A DNA stretch of 6,080 nucleotides from Neptuniibacter sp. (GCA_030149405.1 JASBRM010000050.1:1-6080), one strand, 5' to 3'; shown: positions 1 through 4,623, counted from the first letter of the stretch. Numbers and translations: made by a program. The notes: generated by a model from the letters alone, not told the origin.

Positions 1-113
1 ACTTTGAAATGGTCTATACATTTTAAACCTTTCATCGTTTTATTGAGATAATAAATTGGAATAAGTTCGATCTTATTTACTGCGAAAGGTCATTAAAATT
101 AATGTTTCTAGAC

Positions 114-142
114 TTCACAATTTAAAAGCATATCTATATAAT
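114..142 (+). promoter_or_regulatory. sigma70 promoter of the tRNA-Leu genes
   Basis: The -35 element is TTCACA (114-119, 5 of 6 consensus bases) and the -10 element is a perfect TATAAT (137-142), with an optimal 17-bp spacer. The DNA upstream (about 90-110) is AT-rich, as UP elements are. The bases after the -10, GCGCCCC (143-149), form a GC-rich discriminator, the hallmark of stringently controlled stable-RNA promoters. Transcription should start near 149-150, leaving a leader of only about 5 bases before the mature tRNA. Nothing else is recognised in 1-113 apart from a weak AT-rich inverted repeat at 60-77. Confidence 0.85.
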
Positions 143-154
143 GCGCCCCACTTC

Positions 155-241
155 GCAGATGTGGTGGAATTGGTAGACACGCTAGCTTCAGGTGCTAGTG
201 CCTTCACGGGCGTGGGAGTTCGAGTCTCCCCATCTGCACCA
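155..241 (+). tRNA. tRNA-Leu(CAG), first copy
   Basis: This is an 87-base type II tRNA with encoded CCA. The acceptor arms GCAGATG (155-161) and CATCTGC (231-237) pair over 7 bp, followed by discriminator A238 and CCA 239-241. The anticodon arm is CTAGC/GCTAG around the loop TTCAGGT, giving anticodon CAG at 189-191, which reads CUG leucine codons. The D-loop GGAATTGGTAGAC and the T-arm GTTCGAGTC are standard. The long variable arm and A73 are leucine identity features. The body closely resembles E. coli tRNA-Leu(CAG). It is probably co-transcribed with the identical copy downstream. Confidence 0.97.
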
Positions 242-259
242 ACTATTTTTTAGTTGGTG
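237..259 (+). other. hairpin overlapping the 3' end of the first tRNA
   Basis: CACCAACTA (237-245) and TAGTTGGTG (251-259) form a perfect 9-bp stem around a TTTTT loop. The 5' arm includes the discriminator base and the CCA of the first tRNA. Only TTTC follows, so it is a poor intrinsic terminator. It could act as a partial attenuator between the two tRNAs or as a signal affecting 3' processing. The pairing is seen directly; the role is inferred. Confidence 0.5.
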
Positions 260-270
260 TTTCAAAGGGT

Positions 271-304
271 TGCGCCTTATACGCAGACAAATTGGTTTAC
301 ACGC
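271..304 (+). pseudogene. degenerate fragment resembling the tRNA-Leu leader and 5' half
   Basis: This part of the spacer aligns in order with 142-182, the promoter-proximal leader plus the 5' half of the first tRNA. The shared blocks are TGCGCC, CGCAGA, AATTGGT and ACACGC, with about 7 bases missing in the middle. It ends exactly where the intact second copy begins, the two sharing GC at 303-304. The best explanation is a remnant of an extra tandem tRNA duplication that decayed by deletion. The fragment is short, so chance similarity is not fully excluded. Confidence 0.4.
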
Positions 305-389
305 AGATGTGGTGGAATTGGTAGACACGCTAGCTTCAGGTGCTAGTGCCTTCACGGGCGTGGGAGTTCGAGTCTCCCCATCTGCACCA
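303..389 (+). tRNA. tRNA-Leu(CAG), second copy
   Basis: This is identical over all 87 bases to the copy at 155-241, with anticodon CAG at 337-339 and encoded CCA at 387-389. The gap between the copies is 61 bases and holds no separate strong promoter, so both probably come from one precursor. Complete identity points to recent duplication or ongoing gene conversion. A tandem pair is consistent with high demand for CUG decoding. Confidence 0.97.
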
Positions 390-491
390 ATTACTTTCCT
401 TTTCTCTCTCCAATAATTACTTTGTTTTGAATATTGTTTCTGAAGTCAGGATTGGCTTGGGAAATTGATGTGCATGTCTTTCGGGAAGGGA

Positions 492-523
492 GCAGGGCCA
501 TGCTGACCCTGCAGAATTTTTTT
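492..523 (+). terminator. probable Rho-independent terminator of the tRNA unit
   Basis: GCAGGG (492-497) pairs with CCCTGC (507-512) around a 9-base loop. After AGAA comes a run of seven T residues (517-523). The T-run is on the plus strand, so it suits the tRNA transcript. The same hairpin lies just past the stop codon of the minus-strand small gene ending at 525 and could also protect or end that message, although no good U-tract follows it on that strand. The four-base gap between stem and T-run makes it weaker than ideal. Bases 390-491 hold nothing else that I recognise. Confidence 0.55.
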
Positions 524-524
524 A

Positions 525-653
525 TTACTGACCGAATAATAAGCCCAGTTGTACCAAAGCGGGCAAAATCGCTACAACCAAACCTACAAGCACCATCAGG
601 ATTGATGGAACAACACCGATCATTTCAACATTTTCTTCCTGGTAAGCACTCAT
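525..653 (-). CDS. 42-residue single-pass membrane microprotein, function unknown
   Basis: A complete short reading frame of 42 codons runs from ATG (651-653) to TAA (525-527). The start has a strong ribosome site, AGGAG, 8 bases upstream. The protein opens with a polar, acidic stretch (MSAYQEENVEM). A single hydrophobic helix follows at about residues 12-31, rich in V, L, I, G and A; a proline at 31 precedes a shorter apolar tail ending LLFGQ. There is no cleavable-signal pattern and no cysteine or histidine, so it is probably a small inner-membrane protein with its N-terminus in the cytoplasm. It resembles in style the small subunits or regulators of membrane complexes, but I do not recognise a family. 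It lies downstream of the CDF efflux gene on the same strand, 143 bases away, and probably has its own promoter. The good SD, membrane-type composition and following hairpin make it more credible than the overlapping plus-strand frame. Confidence 0.7.
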   Translation of the reverse strand: MSAYQEENVEMIGVVPSILMVLVGLVVAILPALVQLGLLFGQ

Positions 654-654
654 G

Positions 655-694
655 GCTCTATCTCCTGAATAAGTATGTTTATCTTAGATAGAGC
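655..694 (-). promoter_or_regulatory. 9-bp inverted repeat spanning the 5' leader and SD of the small membrane protein
   Basis: GCTCTATCT (655-663) and AGATAGAGC (686-694) are perfect inverted repeats separated by 22 bases, with a further weak inner pairing of 669-672 with 679-682. In the minus-strand message the 3' arm reads AGATAGAGC. It starts inside the ribosome site AGGAG and ends one base before the ATG. If transcription starts upstream of 694, folding would hide part of the SD. Otherwise it could be a DNA operator. The repeat is seen; both roles are inferred. Confidence 0.5.
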
Positions 695-796
695 AAGGGA
701 AATGCCATAATGGGTAATATCGATAAGCTACTGATATAAAAAGATTTTATTTATTGTGATCTGTTGGCTGTCTAGTTGAGTGATATATGTGTCATG

Positions 797-1429
797 TCAT
801 TTTTGGCATGAAGTGTCGAAATCTTCAGTGCTGGATTGTTTTACCTGCTGAAAAATCTGCACTGATGACCAGATAAACAAGCTGGCCATAATGACGGCCA
901 CTAAAAGGTCTGGCCAGGCTGATTGGGTTTGCCATACACCTGCCGCAGCCAGGATAACCGCAAGATTACCGATCGCATCATTTCTACTGCACAGCCATAC
1001 TGATCTGACATTGGCATCACCATCACGAAACCTTAGTAGAATTAACACGCTGATTATATTTGCTGAGAATGCCAGGGCCCCAATGCTACCCATGGTCAAG
1101 GCTATCGGGGTCTGCATTACGACAACGCGATAGATGGTCATACCCAATACACCTAAACCCATCAGCAGCAGACTGGCAGCTTTTAATAAAGCGGCTTTAT
1201 TTCGGATTTGTAAGGAGTGCCCAATGACCAATAGGGACAGCGAATAGGTGGCAGTATCGCCTAAGAAATCCAGAGCATCTGCTTGTAAGGCTTGTGATGA
1301 AGCCTGAAAACTTGCTCCCATTTCGATTATGAACATGAATGCATTGATGGCGATCACCCACCAAAGTGCGCGACGGTATTCTTTGGATGTACCGTCAAAC
1401 TCTTGATTGTTACAACCGCATCCAGCCAT
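797..1429 (-). CDS. CDF-family cation efflux protein, short form without C-terminal domain
   Basis: The protein has 210 residues from ATG at 1429, chosen over the TTG one codon upstream because the ribosome site AAGGAG (1437-1442) lies 7 bases from the ATG and only 4 from the TTG. It has about six membrane helices (near residues 22-43, 47-70, 84-103, 112-132, 145-165 and 173-192) and matches the transmembrane domain of cation diffusion facilitators (CzcD/YiiP type), which export Zn, Co, Cd or similar ions by proton exchange. Helix 2 carries ADALDFLGD, giving the D54-x3-D58 metal pair. Helix 5 carries CSRND, giving C147-x3-D151 where YiiP has H-x3-D. The N-terminus has a CGC motif (C4, C6) that may bind metal. 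Only about 20 residues follow helix 6, so the usual cytoplasmic dimerisation domain is absent. It is divergent from the gene at 1616 and near a HupE-type transporter, which supports a metal role. The metal is not predictable here. Confidence 0.85.
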   Translation of the reverse strand: MAGCGCNNQEFDGTSKEYRRALWWVIAINAFMFIIEMGASFQASSQALQADALDFLGDTATYSLSLLVIGHSLQIRNKAALLKAASLLLMGLGVLGMTIYRVVVMQTPIALTMGSIGALAFSANIISVLILLRFRDGDANVRSVWLCSRNDAIGNLAVILAAAGVWQTQSAWPDLLVAVIMASLFIWSSVQIFQQVKQSSTEDFDTSCQK

Positions 1430-1467
1430 CAAAATGCTCCTTTGTGATATCTAATGTTTTACATCGG

Positions 1468-1502
1468 TATCTACTAAATATCCACAAGTACCTACTGGAT
1501 AT
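1468..1502. promoter_or_regulatory. 21-bp-period direct repeat in the divergent promoter region, candidate operator
   Basis: TATCTACTAAATAT (1468-1481) and TACCTACTGGATAT (1489-1502) match at 11 of 14 positions and are spaced 21 bp start to start, two helical turns, so both face the same side of the helix. They lie 39-73 bases upstream of the CDF start codon, in the 186-bp gap between that gene and the divergent gene at 1616. This is a plausible operator for a metal-responsive or other regulator, but it matches no Zur, Fur or MerR consensus that I know. A second short direct repeat, TATAACC, occurs at 1551-1557 and 1559-1565. I could not define -35/-10 elements confidently for either divergent gene. 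Confidence 0.35.
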
Positions 1503-1615
1503 GTTCGAAGATAATTTAACGGAACTAATTCGGTACCCAAGTATCATAGCTATAACCTTATAACCTACTAAAATTCTAAACTATTAATGGTGCTTTCAAA
1601 GGGACGAGGTCTTTT

Positions 1616-2173
1616 ATGCTTAAGCAAGTAAGAACATCGATCTTGGTGCTCATATCCATTTTGAGTGCTGGTTTTGCATCGGCTGATGCATTAGACGGGG
1701 AAAAACACATTTTCCTGGTGGATAAAAAAGGTAATGAAATCCAGGTGGGCAGCGTAAGCTTTCAGGGCGGTGCCGAAGCCGTCAGCTATAAGCTGCACAT
1801 GGATCACGATAAGTTTCGTGACTACTTCCTTTCGATGAAAGAGATGAAGTGTCTCGAAGGCCCTGAGTTGATGTGCCACCTGGCATATCCGTACAAACAG
1901 CCCCACACAGTTTCAGCTGTTGACCTAAGCTGGTTATCTCATGATCTGCTGTTTATGTTTAAGAGTCCTAAAGAGTTCGGAGCCAACTTTTGGAACGGTG
2001 TGTATTACAACATGAGAGTTGAGGATGGCGTGATTAAAGGTGTTGCCGAAGCGGTTGACCTGAACCTGCTGGCGTCCCCCCCTGATGATCTTAATACCCC
2101 GCCAATGAATGAAGGCGAGCGCGATGAAATAGATCGCACTAAACGTTGGCTGCCAGATTTGGTTATCAGATAA
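1616..2173 (+). CDS. conserved exported protein of unknown function
   Basis: The protein has 185 residues. The ATG at 1616 is preceded by GAGG (1606-1609) at 6 bases. Residues 1-23 form a typical signal peptide (K/R start, hydrophobic core, ASA cut site), so the mature protein is probably periplasmic. The mature part has two cysteines, C79 and C87 (KCLEGPELMC), that could form a disulfide. After these come an aromatic-rich core (WLSHDLLFMFKSP, FGANFWNGVYYNMR) and a conserved-looking tail (ASPPDDLNTPP, RTKRWLP). From memory this pattern resembles a conserved hypothetical family widespread in proteobacteria, for which I know no function. It has its own terminator and is divergent from the CDF gene. 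Sharing a control region with a metal efflux gene is the only hint of a metal link. Confidence 0.85.
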   Translation: MLKQVRTSILVLISILSAGFASADALDGEKHIFLVDKKGNEIQVGSVSFQGGAEAVSYKLHMDHDKFRDYFLSMKEMKCLEGPELMCHLAYPYKQPHTVSAVDLSWLSHDLLFMFKSPKEFGANFWNGVYYNMRVEDGVIKGVAEAVDLNLLASPPDDLNTPPMNEGERDEIDRTKRWLPDLVIR

Positions 2174-2176
2174 ACG

Positions 2177-2203
2177 AAAAAGGGGCGAGTGATCGCTCCT
2201 TTT
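2177..2203 (+). terminator. Rho-independent terminator after the exported protein gene
   Basis: GGGGCGA (2182-2188) pairs with TCGCTCC (2193-2199), including one G-U pair, around a GTGA tetraloop of the stable GNRA type. An A-run precedes it (2177-2181) and TTTT follows (2200-2203). The hairpin begins 8 bases after the stop codon at 2173 and separates this gene from the His-rich/HupE pair. Confidence 0.85.
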
Positions 2204-2251
2204 AGGTTCTAAAGCTCTACTTTATATCTAACAAAATGAAACTTTTGCAGA

Positions 2252-2279
2252 TTGCCGAAGAGCTCAGGTTGTTTAAAAT
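2252..2279 (+). promoter_or_regulatory. candidate promoter of the His-rich/HupE operon
   Basis: TTGCCG (2252-2257, 4 of 6) and TAAAAT (2274-2279, 5 of 6) are 16 bp apart. Transcription would start near 2286, on the A of the start codon, so the message could be leaderless. This fits the lack of any SD upstream of that ATG. The match is moderate and the call is tentative. Confidence 0.35.
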
Positions 2280-2285
2280 AACTCT

Positions 2286-2684
2286 ATGATTAAACACATT
2301 GACCTCAAAACCCAAATTGTATGGTGCTTAATTGCATTCATGGTTCTGATGTCGACGGTTTCTCAGTTCTATTCTTTGCATACGCATATCCATCATTCTC
2401 ATAGCCACCATGGCAATACGCACTCTCATTCCCACTCTCATGGTCGTTTTGATCTGAGTAATGATATTCATCAGCAAAGTGGAATCGAGCTGGAAGTTTC
2501 TAAGCAGCTAATCATCAGCAAAGCGCAGCCAGATTCGCTGGTGTTTATCGTTTATGCTGTTCTGTTGTTGTTTTGTCTAAGAGCCCAAGCGCAGCAGCCT
2601 GTAGTAAAAAGGAAGACCGAACGTCTTCAATCTTATTTCTCGATTCCTCCGCCTGCTCGTGCACCGCCTCAGGTAACTGTTTAA
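2286..2684 (+). CDS. histidine-rich two-helix membrane protein, probable metal-binding partner of the HupE-type transporter
   Basis: The protein has 132 residues. A hydrophobic segment at about 11-29 is followed by a histidine-rich stretch with 11 His between residues 32 and 52 (HTHIHHSHSHHGNTHSHSHS). A polar region at 53-80 precedes a second hydrophobic segment (about 84-98), then a basic linker and a proline-rich tail (SIPPPARAPPQ). Similar PPARAPP-type tails occur, as I recall, in small proteins of metal-related loci. The His stretch probably binds Ni, Co, Zn or Cu. With two membrane segments it would lie between them, most likely on the periplasmic side. The in-frame TAA at 2274-2276 limits the start to 2286 or later. 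No SD is visible there and the first internal ATG (2340) has none either. It ends 56 bases before the HupE-type gene on the same strand, so they probably form an operon. Function is inferred from composition and neighbour. Confidence 0.75.
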   Translation: MIKHIDLKTQIVWCLIAFMVLMSTVSQFYSLHTHIHHSHSHHGNTHSHSHSHGRFDLSNDIHQQSGIELEVSKQLIISKAQPDSLVFIVYAVLLLFCLRAQAQQPVVKRKTERLQSYFSIPPPARAPPQVTV

Positions 2685-2704
2685 TCAAGTAAACAGCTTT
2701 ATTT

Positions 2705-2718
2705 ACAGGGAAACCTGT
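2705..2718 (+). other. short intercistronic GNRA-loop hairpin
   Basis: ACAGG (2705-2709) pairs with CCTGT (2714-2718) around GAAA. It lies 22 bases before the start of the HupE-type gene and has no U-tract, so it is not a terminator. It may help stabilise or separate the messages of the two genes. The stem is short and could be incidental. Confidence 0.3.
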
Positions 2719-2740
2719 GTCCCTAATCTGAGGATTAATA

Positions 2741-3790
2741 ATGAGTTCTATTTTTCGTATACCTCTGCTGGTCGCTTTGCTGGCAATGTTGGTATCGCAG
2801 TTTGCTTTTTCCCATGGTATGTCCGAGGAGGAGAAACAGGCGATTATTGAGGGCGGTAATCTAAGTTATTTATGGCTTGGTGCTACCCATATGTTGTCAG
2901 GTTATGACCACCTGGCGTTTGTGTTTGGCATCGTGTTTTTTCTCCGTTCTTTCAAGGACATTGCCAAGTATGTCACTGCATTCACGCTGGGCCACAGCGT
3001 GACGTTGATTATTGCTACGTATCAGGGCATTCAGATCAATTATTACCTGATCGATGCGGTTATCGCCTTGAGCGTAACTTTCATAGCCTTTTCTAATCTG
3101 GGTGGTTTTCAGAAATACCTGAAGATTGAAACGCCTAATATGCTGGTGATGATCACTGCATTGGGTTTGATTCACGGCTTTGGTTTATCTACACGGTTAC
3201 AAGAACTGCCACTGGATGCGGATAACCTGTTGTTAAATATCATTACCTTCAATCTGGGTATTGAATTAGGGCAATTAGCTGCGCTGGTGGTGATGTTAAT
3301 GGTTTTGCATCTTTGGAGAGAGCGGGAGAGCTTCCGTCCATTTTCCCGTTTGGCAAATGCCGGATTAATGGCGATGGGAGGATTGTTATTTTTAATGCAG
3401 ATGCATGACTACTCCCATGCCAATACGGAAACTGCAGAGGTATCTGTGGGCGTAAGCAGTGAGGCAACTATAGGTGAATGGAAAGACTCGGTTGTGATTG
3501 AGTTATCACCTCAAGGCTATAAAGAGTACAAGGTTATGCAGTCTAAAGATGCCTTGCTTGCTTATGAATGGAATTCTGAAGGTGGTGAGGTGTATTACGA
3601 TTTCCATGGTGAACCTGCTGGGGATAAGACAGGTTTCTTCCAGAGTTATCAGATTGGAACAGATTCTACCGCCAGTGGTGCAGTGACGACCCCGTTTGCG
3701 GGTACCCATGGTTGGTATTGGAAAAATAAGTCAGATAATCCCGTTAAAATCACTTTAAATTTCCGTGGTGAGTATATCCTGATGCAGTAA
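2741..3790 (+). CDS. HupE/UreJ-family metal transporter with C-terminal extra domain
   Basis: The protein has 349 residues. GAGGA (2730-2734) lies 6 bases before the ATG. Residues 1-25 are a signal peptide or first helix ending FAFSHG. The HupE/UreJ_2 domain spans about 40-225 and has the family motifs: GATHMLSGYDHLAF (H50, D56, H57), TLGHS (H85), LIHGFG (H145) and FNLGIELGQ (E175). This family takes up nickel or cobalt, often for urease or hydrogenase, neither of which is in this window. A linker follows (about 226-248), then a soluble domain (about 250-349) with AYEW, GGEVYYDFHGE and GTHGWYWKNKS, ending FRGEYI. From memory this matches the C-terminal part of separate 'transmembrane anchor' proteins found beside metal transporters, so I read it as a fusion. 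Family HupE proteins are usually around 200 residues, so this one is much longer. The last helix would place the extra domain on one side of the membrane, probably the periplasm. Confidence 0.85.
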   Translation: MSSIFRIPLLVALLAMLVSQFAFSHGMSEEEKQAIIEGGNLSYLWLGATHMLSGYDHLAFVFGIVFFLRSFKDIAKYVTAFTLGHSVTLIIATYQGIQINYYLIDAVIALSVTFIAFSNLGGFQKYLKIETPNMLVMITALGLIHGFGLSTRLQELPLDADNLLLNIITFNLGIELGQLAALVVMLMVLHLWRERESFRPFSRLANAGLMAMGGLLFLMQMHDYSHANTETAEVSVGVSSEATIGEWKDSVVIELSPQGYKEYKVMQSKDALLAYEWNSEGGEVYYDFHGEPAGDKTGFFQSYQIGTDSTASGAVTTPFAGTHGWYWKNKSDNPVKITLNFRGEYILMQ

Positions 3791-3803
3791 GGTATACAGC
3801 CAG

Positions 3804-3830
3804 AAAGAGCCCGTTGCTCGGGCTCTTTTC
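3804..3830 (+). terminator. strong Rho-independent terminator of the HupE operon
   Basis: A 10-bp stem is formed by 3804-3813 (AAAGAGCCCG) and 3819-3828 (CGGGCTCTTT) around a 5-base loop TTGCT. The T-rich end continues to 3829. It begins 14 bases after the stop codon at 3790 and isolates the DsrE-like gene downstream. Confidence 0.92.
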
Positions 3831-3882
3831 TACTTAAGTGTTGTCTAAATTAGTTCTTTCTGTCTGTTTTTGATGTGCTTTA

Positions 3883-3912
3883 TTGAAAGTTAGAGTTATC
3901 TGCAAGATAACT
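3883..3912 (+). promoter_or_regulatory. promoter of the DsrE-like gene with overlapping dyad
   Basis: TTGAAA (3883-3888, 5 of 6) and GATAAC (3906-3911, 4 of 6) are separated by an optimal 17 bp. A perfect dyad, AGTTATC (3894-3900) and GATAACT (3906-3912) with a 5-base spacer, covers the spacer and the -10. A protein bound there would block RNA polymerase, so it is a good candidate repressor site. I do not recognise the repressor. An RNA hairpin role is less likely because the predicted start lies downstream of most of it. Confidence 0.45.
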
Positions 3913-3935
3913 TCAGAAAAACAACAGGACCTGTT

Positions 3936-4442
3936 ATGACCTCCATCTATAAAGCAATTAAGCCGCTGCTGTGTATTTTCATTATTCTGCTGCCTTTCAA
4001 TTCATCTGCTGAAGAAACCTATGATGATTCTGTTGCGCTCAACGGTATCAGTTCTGCGAAAGCCGTATTTTTGATTGATTTCAAAACTGCAAAAACAACT
4101 GCGTTTTACATGGACCTTATCGTGGGCACTTATGACGGCCTGGTCAGACAGAACGTAGAGCCGGAGATGGTTGTGGTTGTAATTGGCCCTACTGTTAAAT
4201 TTCTAAGTAAAACGGCGGACCCTGAACTGACGTTTGATTACGAGAAAGAGTTCGACTCCATCCAGGCAAGTATCAAAGAGCTGCATAAACGAGGGATCAG
4301 GATTGAGGTTTGTGCGATTGCGACTGACGTCTTCAATATAGATAACAGTACATTGCCAAAAGAACTGTCCGTCGTGGCTGATGGTTTTATCTCTTTAATT
4401 GGCTGGCAGACCCAGGGTTATAAGCTGGTGCCGGTTTTCTAA
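3936..4442 (+). CDS. exported DsrE/DsrF-like protein
   Basis: The protein has 168 residues. AGGA (3926-3929) lies 6 bases before the ATG. Residues 1-25 form a signal peptide (basic start, CIFIILLPF core, SSA cut site). The mature part fits the DsrE/F-like fold of the COG1416 type: a first strand AVFLIDF (43-49), a helix with YDGLVRQNV (66-74), the strand MVVVVIGPTVKFL (78-90), a helix IKELHKRG (113-120) and IRIEVCAIA (121-129) with the single mature cysteine C126. The tail is VVADGFISLIGWQTQGYKLVPV. In cytoplasmic relatives such as DsrE and TusD a cysteine in this region carries sulfur. Exported versions are common and mostly uncharacterised, so a sulfur or redox role here is an inference. 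It sits alone between two terminated or separately promoted units. No clear terminator follows, only imperfect inverted repeats at 4464-4522. Confidence 0.82.
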   Translation: MTSIYKAIKPLLCIFIILLPFNSSAEETYDDSVALNGISSAKAVFLIDFKTAKTTAFYMDLIVGTYDGLVRQNVEPEMVVVVIGPTVKFLSKTADPELTFDYEKEFDSIQASIKELHKRGIRIEVCAIATDVFNIDNSTLPKELSVVADGFISLIGWQTQGYKLVPVF

Positions 4443-4463
4443 ACGCGGATTGAGACGGCTTGT

Positions 4464-4522
4464 AATCAGTTTGGTGCGTTATTGCACTGAACATAATCCC
4501 AAACCATAAAAACGCACTGATT
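4464..4522 (+). other. imperfect long inverted repeat downstream of the DsrE-like gene
   Basis: AATCA (4464-4468) plus GTGCGTT (4474-4480) are complementary to AACGCAC (4511-4517) plus TGATT (4518-4522). This gives 12 bp with a 5-base bulge and a 30-base loop. A smaller overlapping pair, GTGC (4474-4477) and GCAC (4484-4487), lies inside. There is no T-tract, so it is not a standard terminator. It could be a 3' end structure of the DsrE-like message, or simply a by-product of clustered regulator half-sites of opposite orientation. Confidence 0.35.
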
Positions 4523-4594
4523 TGGTAAAGCATGTATGCTGTATTGCGGTGCACAAAAGGTGGTTGTTTTTTGCTCAGGTTTATAATTGGTGCA
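4471..4594. promoter_or_regulatory. cluster of NtrC-like enhancer half-sites
   Basis: The NtrC consensus is about TGCAC-N7-GTGCA. This stretch has GGTGC (4473-4477), TGCACT (4483-4488), GCACT-N5-TGGT (4514-4526), TGC-N8-GGTGCA (4537-4553) and TTGGTGCA (4587-4594). The last two are centred about 41 bp apart, close to four helical turns. They lie about 100-250 bp upstream of the sigma54 promoter, where NtrC enhancers normally sit. No single site is perfect; the clustering plus the sigma54 promoter is the evidence. Confidence 0.5.
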
Positions 4595-4601
4595 TTAAAA
4601 A

Positions 4602-4623
4602 TACATTATATGATTCTAATGTA
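4602..4623. promoter_or_regulatory. 7-bp perfect dyad between enhancer cluster and promoter
   Basis: TACATTA (4602-4608) and TAATGTA (4617-4623) are perfect inverted repeats with an 8-base spacer. A second AT-rich dyad, GATATT (4651-4656) and AATATC (4664-4669), follows. In sigma54 promoters this interval often binds a DNA-bending or second regulatory protein. Neither dyad matches a consensus I know (NarL heptamers, FNR and IHF were considered), and AT-rich dyads arise easily by chance. Confidence 0.25.

Noticed and set aside
192..416. Open plus-strand frame of 74 codons
   Set aside because: It runs through both tRNA genes, and its residues are just translated tRNA sequence.
434..691. Open plus-strand frame of 85 codons
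   Set aside because: It has no SD, mixed composition and crosses a terminator-like hairpin. The minus strand of the same stretch encodes a better supported membrane microprotein.
891..1133. Plus-strand frame inside the CDF gene
   Set aside because: It is antisense to a clear membrane transporter gene and has no ribosome site or family signal.
1366..1563. Plus-strand frame of 65 codons across the CDF 5' end and the divergent control region
   Set aside because: It overlaps the start of the CDF gene and the promoter region, and has no plausible ribosome site.
1433..1615. Zur or Fur box in the divergent metal-gene promoter region
   Set aside because: The TATAACC copies are direct, not inverted, and no sequence approaches the known palindromic consensus.
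2897..3175. Minus-strand frames inside the HupE-type gene (also 3249-3467 and 3506-3709)
   Set aside because: They are shadows of the strongly supported plus-strand gene, with no start signals.
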